Both the position numbers and the translations under genes were made by a program. Shown piece by piece: positions 35,191 through 42,745 of a stretch of 64,000 nucleotides of DNA. Source of the stretch: an uncultured Isosphaeraceae bacterium (GTDB lineage Bacteria > Planctomycetota > Planctomycetia > Isosphaerales > Isosphaeraceae); contig CAMFLR010000022.1 in assembly GCA_945957605.1 (NCBI GenBank), forward strand, positions 45,489 through 109,488, in the 5' to 3' direction. The notes under the pieces were generated by a model that ran no database searches, was not told the DNA's origin, and saw only the letters and a program-made list of their open reading frames with translations. How positions within the stretch are numbered: position 1 is the first letter of the stretch; each line of letters begins with the position of its first letter.

Positions 35191-36215
35191 GCCGTCCACG
35201 GTGTTCGGTCGTCATTCCGACCTACAACGGCCGGAAGCTGCTCGAAGTCTGCCTCGCCAGCATCAGAAATTGCCGGCCGAGGGATTTCGAGATTGAGGTA
35301 ATCGTCAGCGACGATGCCTCAACCGACGGTACGGCCGAGTGGATTGCGGACGCCTTTCCCGAGGTGAAGGTTGCGCGTCTCGAGCGCAACCTGGGATTTG
35401 TCGGCGCGGCGAATGCCGGTGTTGCGGCCGCGACGGGCGAAATCGTCCAGCTTCTCAATAATGACACCGAGGTGACGCCGGGCTGGATCGAAGCCGGGCT
35501 CGCGCCGTTTGCAGATCCCAAAGTCGGTTCGGTCGCACCGTTGGTTTTGGTGCGGTCGGATCCGTCGCGCGTCGATTCGGCGGGCGATTCATACTCGTTC
35601 ATCGGCTGGCCCTGTAAGCGTGGGCACGGTGAAGATGCTGGGACTTGGAGTCAGCGCGGTAGCGACCAGGTCTTCGGCGCGAGTGGATCGAGCGCGTTTT
35701 ACCGGGCGACGGCCCTTCAGGCAGTCGGAGTCTACGATCCGGCGTTTGGGTCGTACTACGAAGATGTCGACCTGGCGTTCCGGCTCCGCTGGGGCGGGTT
35801 CTCGTGTGTTTATGTGCCGACTTGCCGGATCTTGCACGAGGTTTCCGCAAGCTACGACCACGGCAAGCCGGCTCTTCAGCGTCGGATGAGCAAGAACGCC
35901 GAGCTCTTGTTCTGGTCAAACTTGCCGATGCGCTGGCTTGCCGCCGCGTGCATTCCGCATGTTGCGTTTACGCTGGCTCAAGGAATTTGGCGCACGCTAC
36001 GAGGTCGTGGACGGCCCTGGCTTGATGGCAAGCTTGATGCTCTGCGCGAGTTACCAGTTCATCGTGCTCGTCGAAAACATCGCGTCGATCTGGCGCGACA
36101 AGCCGTGTCACGCCCGCATTTTCCGCTGACGTTCTCGACCTGGAATGACGCGAAAAACCATTTGAAGCGGCCGCGAGAAAGCTTTGCGAGAATCCGGGGT
36201 TCGGTTCGTGCCTGA
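35187..36215 (+). CDS. Glycosyltransferase family 2
   Basis: About 342 residues. GT2 marks: CSVVIPTYNGRKLLEVCLASI, VSDDASTDGTAEW, LLNNDTEVTPGWIEAG (DXD-type) and SSAFYRATALQAVGVYDPAF followed by YEDVDLAFRLRW. The start is uncertain. A TTG at 35187 overlaps the upstream stop (TTGA) and has GGAG about 10 bases before it; an ATG at 35151 would add 12 residues inside the upstream gene. Translational coupling to the sugar transferase is likely either way. It ends the plus-strand half of the glycan locus. Confidence 0.87.
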   Translation: MSRPRCSVVIPTYNGRKLLEVCLASIRNCRPRDFEIEVIVSDDASTDGTAEWIADAFPEVKVARLERNLGFVGAANAGVAAATGEIVQLLNNDTEVTPGWIEAGLAPFADPKVGSVAPLVLVRSDPSRVDSAGDSYSFIGWPCKRGHGEDAGTWSQRGSDQVFGASGSSAFYRATALQAVGVYDPAFGSYYEDVDLAFRLRWGGFSCVYVPTCRILHEVSASYDHGKPALQRRMSKNAELLFWSNLPMRWLAAACIPHVAFTLAQGIWRTLRGRGRPWLDGKLDALRELPVHRARRKHRVDLARQAVSRPHFPLTFSTWNDAKNHLKRPRESFARIRGSVRA

Positions 36216-36248
36216 GATTCGAGAACCTGCTCCTCGCGAATCCCGAGA

Positions 36249-36539
36249 TTAGTCGCTGCCCTTTGGCCGATTGACGTAGGGCAGTTCCATGCCGTGTTCC
36301 TTCAGGACGGCCTCGTAATGATCGAGTCGGTTGCTGAGGGAATCAAAAAGCTCTTGCGCCGCCTCAGCAAGGTACTTGTTCTTTATCGTTTTCGACTCTC
36401 GCAGGATCACGGCTGCCTGGCTTAGTAAGATCGACAGGGAATCGCCCTGAATGACGCATCCGGGGAAGCGTCGTCCCGGCATGCGGACGATGCCAAAATT
36501 CGAAGCTTCGCTAAAGACTTCGATCGGTTTTGTTCCCAC
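36249..36539 (-). CDS. DUF6959-like small protein
   Basis: 96 residues; the block VRMPGRRFPGCVIQGDSLS resembles DUF6959, a short family of unknown role. The rest is helical and charged. A GTG start at 36539 has AGAGG six bases upstream. No signal peptide. It is convergent with the GT2 gene. The family call is from memory of the motif and should be treated as moderate. Confidence 0.6.
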   Translation of the reverse strand: MGTKPIEVFSEASNFGIVRMPGRRFPGCVIQGDSLSILLSQAAVILRESKTIKNKYLAEAAQELFDSLSNRLDHYEAVLKEHGMELPYVNRPKGSD

Positions 36540-36617
36540 GAAATGCCTCTGATCAGAGCGATTTAACTAACTCATCTCGGTAATGCGTACATATGCGACG
36601 AGAGCTGACGCGGGAAG

Positions 36618-36848
36618 TTAGGCATCGTTGTCGCTGTCCGCTTTCGCACGCAACGTTTGGACGTAGGCAGAGACCGACCCATCCCACCCGCACCTTTTGC
36701 AGCTTCCTTCGGAGAACTCGTGGTCGCAGAGTGGGTATCCATAGAGCCAGTGCGAGCACTCGGGGCACAATTGCGCCATCTTGGATGTAGAGGAAACGTA
36801 TTTGCTCCCGCATTCGTCGCAACACTTGATATGGTCATGGTCAATCAA
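36618..36848 (-). CDS. Small multi-CXXC zinc-ribbon protein
   Basis: 76 residues with four CXXC-like pairs in order: CDEC (10-13), CPEC (28-31), then C at 41 and CKRC (49-52), giving zinc-ribbon character. No transmembrane segment. Start is a TTG at 36848 with GAGG upstream; the next in-frame Met at residue 24 would remove the first CXXC, so TTG is preferred. Flanked by other short unknown genes on the same strand. Function unknown. Confidence 0.5.
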   Translation of the reverse strand: MIDHDHIKCCDECGSKYVSSTSKMAQLCPECSHWLYGYPLCDHEFSEGSCKRCGWDGSVSAYVQTLRAKADSDNDA

Positions 36849-36926
36849 GAGAGTGCATGCCTCTGGTAAAAGATGTCATCAGTGATCTTACACCATTAGA
36901 TTATTAAGCTGTGATTGTGTACGACT

Positions 36927-37241
36927 TTAAACCTCTGCGCCGAACTCGGAAAGAATCGCATTCACGCCCTCTGCAAGGATCGCCCGTTCCTGTTCGATCC
37001 ATCGTTGCACCTGCTCGTAAATGCGAACCATTGGACCATTGGCGTTCAATCGTGCTTTGAGCAATTTGACGCGGAGGCTAAGCACGCGGGCAGCCAGTCG
37101 TTGAACGGCCTTGGCTTTTTTCGCGACATCGGGTTGAGACGCGGCACGGAACGCGGCGACTGCAGTTCTTAGCGTTGCTTCCGCGTCTTCGAGCTTGCTT
37201 TCGTGCGTTAGTCCGCTGAATTGTCCGAGCCACTGGGCCAC
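36927..37241 (-). CDS. Hypothetical helical protein
   Basis: 104 residues from a GTG at 37241 that has GGAGG eight bases upstream; a TTG at 37268 is weaker. The sequence is almost wholly helical (AVQRLAARVLSLRVKLLKARL), likely a coiled coil, with no signal peptide. No family recognised. Confidence 0.45.
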   Translation of the reverse strand: MAQWLGQFSGLTHESKLEDAEATLRTAVAAFRAASQPDVAKKAKAVQRLAARVLSLRVKLLKARLNANGPMVRIYEQVQRWIEQERAILAEGVNAILSEFGAEV

Positions 37242-37421
37242 GATACGGCCCTCCGTTCCCGAGTCCAAAACTCAGTGGAAAGAAAATCGAGGACGTTGGG
37301 CTCAAACCACGAGGGTCGGCATTCGGTCCATGTCGTCGCGTGACATCCCGGTTACGAAGACACGGCCGCAACGAATTAAGTTCGCTCTCGCGCGAGGCCA
37401 AGTGGGAGCTGGGCCTTGCAC

Positions 37422-37868
37422 CTAGAAGCCGCTTTGGCGCCAGGTCCAAAGAAACGTCCACCGCGGCGGGTCCCAATCCATGGCTGATGGACCCTCTGGG
37501 CGCTTTTGCTCGGGCAACTCCAATCCGTGCTTGGGATGTGGAATCGGTTCTGGCGGAGCAGGATCAGGCTCGGCGTCTAACCAGGGATGGCTCACGAGGT
37601 ACAAGTATTTTGCCTCCAATTGCCATGCCCAGTCGTCTTTGTGTCGAACGTTTTCGTCATCCCACCGATCCAAGTAGCGGCCGCCGGGTGTGAAGTATCC
37701 ACTGCGAGCATGCGCGGTCATCCACTCGAAACCCACGGCTCGCTGTCGATAGGCGGCCGAACGCACTCTCATTTTGCCGACCCAAGAAACCGCGCCGAAG
37801 ATAGTGGCGATGACCGCCACGGCGATCATCAGACGCCGTGTGGTGAATCGAAACAGAGGCCGCCTCAT
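37422..37868 (-). CDS. Small membrane-anchored protein with planctomycete TTRRLMIAVAV start
   Basis: 148 residues. The N-terminus MRRPLFRFTTRRLMIAVAVIATIFG is a basic stretch plus one membrane helix, a form I know from many planctomycete hypothetical proteins. The rest is polar and Trp/Pro-rich (FLWTWRQSGF at the end). The ATG at 37868 has CGGAGAG upstream. Function unknown; the gap of 180 bases before it holds nothing I can identify. Confidence 0.6.
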   Translation of the reverse strand: MRRPLFRFTTRRLMIAVAVIATIFGAVSWVGKMRVRSAAYRQRAVGFEWMTAHARSGYFTPGGRYLDRWDDENVRHKDDWAWQLEAKYLYLVSHPWLDAEPDPAPPEPIPHPKHGLELPEQKRPEGPSAMDWDPPRWTFLWTWRQSGF

Positions 37869-38041
37869 GGTCGACTCTCCGGAGCGATGAAGGACTTGCG
37901 CAATCTGGAATTGAGCTCCAGCAGACGCTCGCCAATCCAGATTGAATCAATCGAACTCAAGTCAGAGAATTTTCGCATCATATATGCGAGAAAAAAAGCG
38001 ATTCTTCTGTGTAGTTCCGGCTCCGTTGACGGGCGCTGCCT

Positions 38042-38593
38042 TCAAAGAAACGCAGGGACTCTGCGAAGCACCTCCATGACAATCCATGTGCTTCCCAGCG
38101 CTCGCCCCAAGCGATCAAGCCAGGTCGGTTCTGCCTTCCACTGGCCGGTCAGTGCCAGTACCAGCCAGGCGGTTATGACGACCGGAACAGCATCTCGGGC
38201 GATAGGCGACCAGAAACGGAAATAACTGCGGTTATAGATCATAGAGAGGTGGTTACTGTTGCATGGCAACACCGACGCGAGGTCGATCGATGCCCAGCAG
38301 ACGACGGCCGCCGCGGCAATGGCGCCTGGTTGTTGAGCAAGTTGGCGAATCATTGGCCGGGGCTGCCGAAGGTTCAGGATCAGAACGGCGACGGTCCAGG
38401 CCAACATCAGCGGCGTGAATGCCTCAATAGACCGGTTGATGAAGGCATCAAACTTGACGGCGGAGGTCGTGGAAAGAGGGCGATAATCGCCACGCGCGAT
38501 TGCATTCCTGAACGGCGCGAGACCGCACGCCGTTGCCGCAACCAGTATGAGCGCATCGCTCAGGACAAATCGGCGACGAGCGGATTCCGGCAT
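38042..38593 (-). CDS. Multi-helix membrane protein
   Basis: About 183 residues with four or five hydrophobic helices (LSDALILVAATACGLAPF; FTPLMLAWTVAVLILNL; AIAAAAVVCWASIDLASV; AVPVVITAWLVLALTG). The start RRRFVLSDALILVAATA resembles a recurrent N-terminus of planctomycete membrane proteins. Start could be the ATG at 38593 or a GTG at 38605. No family or function recognised. Confidence 0.55.
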   Translation of the reverse strand: MPESARRRFVLSDALILVAATACGLAPFRNAIARGDYRPLSTTSAVKFDAFINRSIEAFTPLMLAWTVAVLILNLRQPRPMIRQLAQQPGAIAAAAVVCWASIDLASVLPCNSNHLSMIYNRSYFRFWSPIARDAVPVVITAWLVLALTGQWKAEPTWLDRLGRALGSTWIVMEVLRRVPAFL

Positions 38594-38671
38594 GGAATTG
38601 CCCACGGTGACGAAATCAGGCCGAGATCATGTCATTCGAGCGCCACGGCCTGATTGTCTATGAAGTGCAAT

Positions 38672-39301
38672 TCAATTTCCCGACACCGTCAAGTCATCAA
38701 ACTCCGATTGTGCATCCGACTTCGACCATACCCCAATTTGTCCCGCATCAGCAAATGTCGAATCTTCGGCGACGAGCACCTTTTTGCCGTCGAAGTAGCC
38801 GAGAATCTCGCGTCCTTGCATGGTAATACGCAGTGTGTGCCAATCGTGATTGCCCGGAACCTCGGCGTGATCGAGCTGCGTGCGCTTACCGTTTTCGACT
38901 TTGTATACGCGCAAGTTGTCTTCGAGTGGGTTGTAGCGCGCGATGTAGTAGTTGTCTTTGTCTTTCGCGCGCCAGACGAACCCGCCGCCCTGGTCGTTCT
39001 TGCCCGCGATCGCCTTTACGCGAATGCTCAGGTCGAGATCCTTGTAGCTTGTCCCTTCGACGAGCGCCAGATTGAAGGTCTTGTCGGGATTCTCGGCCTT
39101 CTGGGCCAGGACGTGGTTCGTGCCGTCGGCCGCGACTTCCCACGTGCCGACCTGCGTTTTGAATCCGGCCGCGGGTTTGCCGGGCTCGTCGCTTGAGAAG
39201 TTCCAAACGCGTCCGTCGGCGAGCGGGGCCATTCCGGCCATGAGCCCGCATGCGACCACAGATCCCAGGGCCCAGGCTGCCATCGAACTGGAGAGCTTCA
39301 T
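38672..39301 (-). CDS. Secreted LamG/DUF1080-like jelly-roll protein
   Basis: 209-residue exported protein. Signal peptide MKLSSSMAAWALGSVVACG and then a single beta-sandwich domain resembling the DUF1080/concanavalin type: GGGFVWRAKDKDNYYIARYN, HDWHTLRITMQGREILGYF and IGVWSKSDAQSEFDDL. Such domains bind or cut sugars, but I see no catalytic pair that would settle activity. The ATG at 39301 starts the signal peptide; an ATG-less longer frame begins at 39325. A promoter of the TAGC type lies upstream. Confidence 0.75.
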   Translation of the reverse strand: MKLSSSMAAWALGSVVACGLMAGMAPLADGRVWNFSSDEPGKPAAGFKTQVGTWEVAADGTNHVLAQKAENPDKTFNLALVEGTSYKDLDLSIRVKAIAGKNDQGGGFVWRAKDKDNYYIARYNPLEDNLRVYKVENGKRTQLDHAEVPGNHDWHTLRITMQGREILGYFDGKKVLVAEDSTFADAGQIGVWSKSDAQSEFDDLTVSGN

Positions 39302-39341
39302 GATCGACCTCTTCTCACGTTGCATCGGCTACGACTCATGC

Positions 39342-39370
39342 AAGCTAACGCATCGTTAAAGCAACGGCAA
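39342..39370 (-). promoter_or_regulatory. Promoter of the TAGC type
   Basis: Minus strand: TTGCCG (39365-39370), 17-base spacer, TAGCTT (39342-39347). The -10 region GCGTTAGCTTGC matches those before the two TPR genes. About 40 bases before the start of the jelly-roll gene. Confidence 0.45.
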
Positions 39371-39571
39371 GGAATCCCCGAAAGATTTAGGATTAAGCGA
39401 AGAGCGTCGCGTGAAGGTCGAATGCGAAGCCTTTGGCAACATCGACTTCGGTTTTGCGAAAGTGTGCGAGATGGGATAAGTTACGTCTACGAATCATCGC
39501 TTGAAGGGGGGTGGGTAGGTGCCTATCATGCAATTAGGTCTTGCTGATCACCCCACCCGAGGCAAAGCTCC

Positions 39572-40429
39572 GTGTCGTCCAGGTGTCGTTTGCGAAGTCC
39601 GTTTGAGGGAAGCCCCGAATTCCTCCGGCTGATTCGGGGTGAATCGTTTCTGAGCCTTCCGCGCATTGCGCTTGAGATCGCGCGCGATGTGTACCCTCGT
39701 CTGGACATCAACGCAACGCTGGCCCGGATCGAACCCCTCGCCGAACGCGTCCGTCAGCGCATCGCCCCCGATGCCAAGCCCAAAACCATTCTGGGGCAGG
39801 TGAATTGGGTGCTGTACGTCGAGGAAGGCTATCGTGGGAACGATGGCGAATACTACGACCCGCGCAACAGCTATCTGAACGAAGTTCTCGACCGCAAAAC
39901 CGGGATTCCGATCACACTCTCGATCCTCTACGCGGCCGTGGCAGAGCAGGTGGGCGTGCAGGTCAGCGGAGTTAACCTTCCTGCGCACTTCATGTTGCGG
40001 TTGGATACTCCGGAACGGCCGCTCTTTGTTGATGCGTTTGACGGCGGCGCGTTTCTGAGTGAGAAGGATTGTCGCGATCGGATTGCCCAGAAGCTCGGGT
40101 CGTCGGTCGATTTGCCGAGCGATGCTCTGGACGCTTGCAGTCCAGCGGTGACTGTCGCGCGCGTGCTGCGCAACCTCAAAGCGATTCATCTTCATGGCGA
40201 CGATTTGTTCTCGGCGTTGCCGGTTGCGCGTCGGCTTGCGGCACTCGAGCCGGACAATCTGTTTGAGATGCGCGATTGGGGATTGCTTGCTTACCGAACG
40301 GGGCATCCAGGTGAGGCGGTACAACCGCTGAGCCGGTTTTGTGAGATGGCTCCGCCGGAAAGTGAAGATCGCGAAGTGGTTGCGGCGATGCTTCGGGCCG
40401 CGCGACGCGATCTTGCGCTGAGCAATTGA
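39572..40429 (+). CDS. SirB1-like transglutaminase-fold/TPR protein
   Basis: 285-residue protein of the SirB1 group. The transglutaminase-like N-terminal region has YYDPRNSYLNEVLDRKTGIPITLSILY, and the family block GVNLPAHFMLRL. A TPR-type region closes the protein (LEPDNLFEMRDWGLLAYRTGHPGEA). A role in protein maintenance or regulation is known only loosely. It starts with GTG at 39572, preceded by GAGGC. The 254-base gap after it contains a GGTCTC/GAGACC hairpin at 40561-40576 and nothing else I can name. Confidence 0.8.
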   Translation: MSSRCRLRSPFEGSPEFLRLIRGESFLSLPRIALEIARDVYPRLDINATLARIEPLAERVRQRIAPDAKPKTILGQVNWVLYVEEGYRGNDGEYYDPRNSYLNEVLDRKTGIPITLSILYAAVAEQVGVQVSGVNLPAHFMLRLDTPERPLFVDAFDGGAFLSEKDCRDRIAQKLGSSVDLPSDALDACSPAVTVARVLRNLKAIHLHGDDLFSALPVARRLAALEPDNLFEMRDWGLLAYRTGHPGEAVQPLSRFCEMAPPESEDREVVAAMLRAARRDLALSN

Positions 40430-40683
40430 TTGAACGTATAAGTTGCGCGAGATTTGCCAATTGGCGCGGTTGTGGCGATGCGCGCCGAGGATTTAGCAAT
40501 TTCGCAAAAAGATTCAAGCCCGGGATTGCAACGGGCCGAATTTGAGTGATGTGACGCGAAGGTCTCGTTTGAGACCCCGCTGATTCCCGGCCAGGGATGC
40601 GTGACCACGCAAGGACGAGGCGGAGCCTCGATGCGAGGCGGTGGTCGCCCCGGTCGCTTCCGATCAGGAGGAGACGCGAACAC

Positions 40684-42744
40684 ATGCACACCTTGAGACA
40701 CCACTCGCGATTGTTGCTTCTTCCACTCGCCCTTCTGAGCGCAGGGTGCGCCTCGACGGGTAGCTTCGGACGATCGGCCGAGGATAAGAATCTGAAAACG
40801 ATCGCCTCGATTGGCGATCAGCCGATCTCGTCGTCGACGGGATCGCGCACCAAATCATCGGCGGTTGCCGAGTTGGGTGAGCCGTCGCGACGCAGTGACG
40901 AAAATCTCGTCTCGGGACGCGTCATCGACGACCTCGGCAAGCCTGTGCCGAATGCGAAGGTCCGCGTAGCCGACGGCGGAATCGCCGGTGGCCGCGTGGT
41001 TTCTGCGCGGGCGGATCGAACTGGCGCATTCACGCTTCACGGTCTCCGGCCTGGTTCGAGCTATACGCTCATCGCCGAGTACGAGGGACGCGACGGAGCG
41101 TTTGAAGGGCGTAGCGAAGTTCGCGCTCCCGAGGAAAACGTTGAAATCGCACTCGAAAGCGTCGACGATCCTGTCGATCGCCGCCGGGCCTCGAAGCCTG
41201 CCGCGGGTCGAACGGTTTCGGAGCGGCAGGAAGTCGACGAGAATGACGAACGCGATCTGGATGCCAAGCCGATTCGCCTGAATCGCGAAGACGTGCCCTC
41301 GAGCAATTCGGATGTCGAGGACATCGACGACCTGAGCAATCAGACGTCGTCGACGACTCGCAAGCGTTCGGGCGCGAGTGCCATTCCGGTCTCTGGCTGG
41401 CGCCGAATTGCACCTGAGTCGGGCACAGATAAAGTTGCTTCGGCCGATCCTTCGAGCGAAGGCACTTCGGACCGAGCCACGAAGCGGGCATCGACGCGAG
41501 TTGCCCCGCCCGATCCTGAGCCGGAAGACGACACGCGTTCGACACGGGCGCGACGACGCCAGGACGTAGACGACGACCTCGGCCTGCCAGCACCGGCTGC
41601 GAAGACGGTCGATGCGGAGGACGATGAGAATCCACTTCCTCCTGCAATACACCCCGACGCTCCACGGAGCAGGGGAGCGAGTGCCGACGACGATGATCTG
41701 CCACCGCCGAGATCTCGACCGGCGAAACGCGTCTCACAGAGTGACAGCAAGAAAAGCCCCGGGTCAAAGCCCGGGGCCTTTGTTTTGGCGAAGGATGAAA
41801 TTCTGCGCGAACGGGTAGCGCCACGAACCCAGGCCGCTCGCCCGTCTGTTCAGGAAGATCCGGAGCCCGTTGTTCCGCAGACTCGTGAGCGTGACTTGAT
41901 CGATCAACTCCCTCTCGCTCAGCAAGCTCCGCAGGAGCGTCCGCGTGATCTGATCGACCAGCTTCCTGCCGACTTCATGACCACCAGCCCTCGCACGGTC
42001 GCATCGCCTCCCTCGCAGCCTCGCCAGGAGCAAATGGCCGAATCGGACGAGGAGACGGACCCATTCGCTGCCCCAGCCGAACGGTCGATCGAGCCAGCAA
42101 AGCCGCGCCGCAAGGCGACATGGGGCGAGATGGAAGGGGCCTGGAAGGGCACTCAACGCCCAGCGGTGTCGACGGCTGCACCGACGCGAAACGAATATGC
42201 TGAACCTCCAGTGAATCGATCGGCCACATTGCCTGCGATGGATCACTCAAAAAAGAACATTGAAGCTTGCCGTTATGATCGAAAGCAGCGCCAGATACTC
42301 AATTTCCGTTTGCCTGACCTGAATGGAAAGCCGGTTACTCTCGACAATTTTGACAGCGATCTGATCGTGCTCGACTTCTGGGGAACGTGGTGCCGTCCGT
42401 GTTTGAACAGCGTGCCGCACATGATCGAGCTTCAAGAGCGGCTGGGCGGGAAAAATTTGACGGTGGTGGGAATTGCGTGCGAGAGCGGGCCAGCGATCAC
42501 GAATGCGATCCACGTGCGCGACGTCGCCGAGCGGATGGGTATCAATTACCCCATCTTGCTTAGCAGTAAGGACGAATTCAGCCCGTTGCAAGACGAGCTG
42601 AATGTTTCGGCGTTCCCGACGATCATCGTGATCGACAAGAAGGGGCACGTCGTCTGGCGTGAGACCGGCGCGACCGAGGCGATTCTGGCTCGCCTCGACC
42701 GTGCTGTCGATCCTGCTCTTCGTGCTAATACTAGCCGGCGATAA
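40684..42744 (+). CDS. Lipoprotein with TlpA-type thioredoxin domain and long disordered linker
   Basis: 686-residue outer or inner membrane lipoprotein. Signal peptide with lipobox LSAGC (Cys22). A carboxypeptidase-regulatory-like beta domain follows at about 75-155 (GRVIDDLGKPVPNAKVRV, FTLHGLRPGSSYTL). About 330 residues of Asp/Ser/Pro/Arg-rich, probably disordered linker contain the repeat RDLIDQLP twice close together. The C-terminal domain, about 536-686, is a TlpA/ResA-like thioredoxin with WGTWCRPC (Cys570, Cys573) and the cis-proline segment SAFPTIIVID. It likely reduces periplasmic disulfides. The ATG at 40684 has AGGAGGAG upstream. A terminator-shaped hairpin is inside the linker part. 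Confidence 0.85.
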   Translation: MHTLRHHSRLLLLPLALLSAGCASTGSFGRSAEDKNLKTIASIGDQPISSSTGSRTKSSAVAELGEPSRRSDENLVSGRVIDDLGKPVPNAKVRVADGGIAGGRVVSARADRTGAFTLHGLRPGSSYTLIAEYEGRDGAFEGRSEVRAPEENVEIALESVDDPVDRRRASKPAAGRTVSERQEVDENDERDLDAKPIRLNREDVPSSNSDVEDIDDLSNQTSSTTRKRSGASAIPVSGWRRIAPESGTDKVASADPSSEGTSDRATKRASTRVAPPDPEPEDDTRSTRARRRQDVDDDLGLPAPAAKTVDAEDDENPLPPAIHPDAPRSRGASADDDDLPPPRSRPAKRVSQSDSKKSPGSKPGAFVLAKDEILRERVAPRTQAARPSVQEDPEPVVPQTRERDLIDQLPLAQQAPQERPRDLIDQLPADFMTTSPRTVASPPSQPRQEQMAESDEETDPFAAPAERSIEPAKPRRKATWGEMEGAWKGTQRPAVSTAAPTRNEYAEPPVNRSATLPAMDHSKKNIEACRYDRKQRQILNFRLPDLNGKPVTLDNFDSDLIVLDFWGTWCRPCLNSVPHMIELQERLGGKNLTVVGIACESGPAITNAIHVRDVAERMGINYPILLSSKDEFSPLQDELNVSAFPTIIVIDKKGHVVWRETGATEAILARLDRAVDPALRANTSRR
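41756..41786 (+). other. Terminator-shaped hairpin inside a coding region
   Basis: GCCCCGGG (41756-41763), six-base loop TCAAAG, CCCGGGGC (41770-41777), then CTTTGTTTT. An A-rich run GAAAA precedes the stem. This is a textbook intrinsic-terminator layout, but it is in frame within the lipoprotein gene, whose reading continues to the thioredoxin domain. Confidence 0.6.
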
Positions 42745-42745
42745 C

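Noticed and set aside
39508..39558. GGGTGGG and CCCACCC facing each other before the SirB1-like gene
   Set aside because: Seven pairs over a 40-base span in a G/C-rich spot is weak; no conserved layout.
40561..40576. GGTCTC/GAGACC hairpin before the lipoprotein gene
   Set aside because: Only six pairs, no T-run and no second copy; may be chance.
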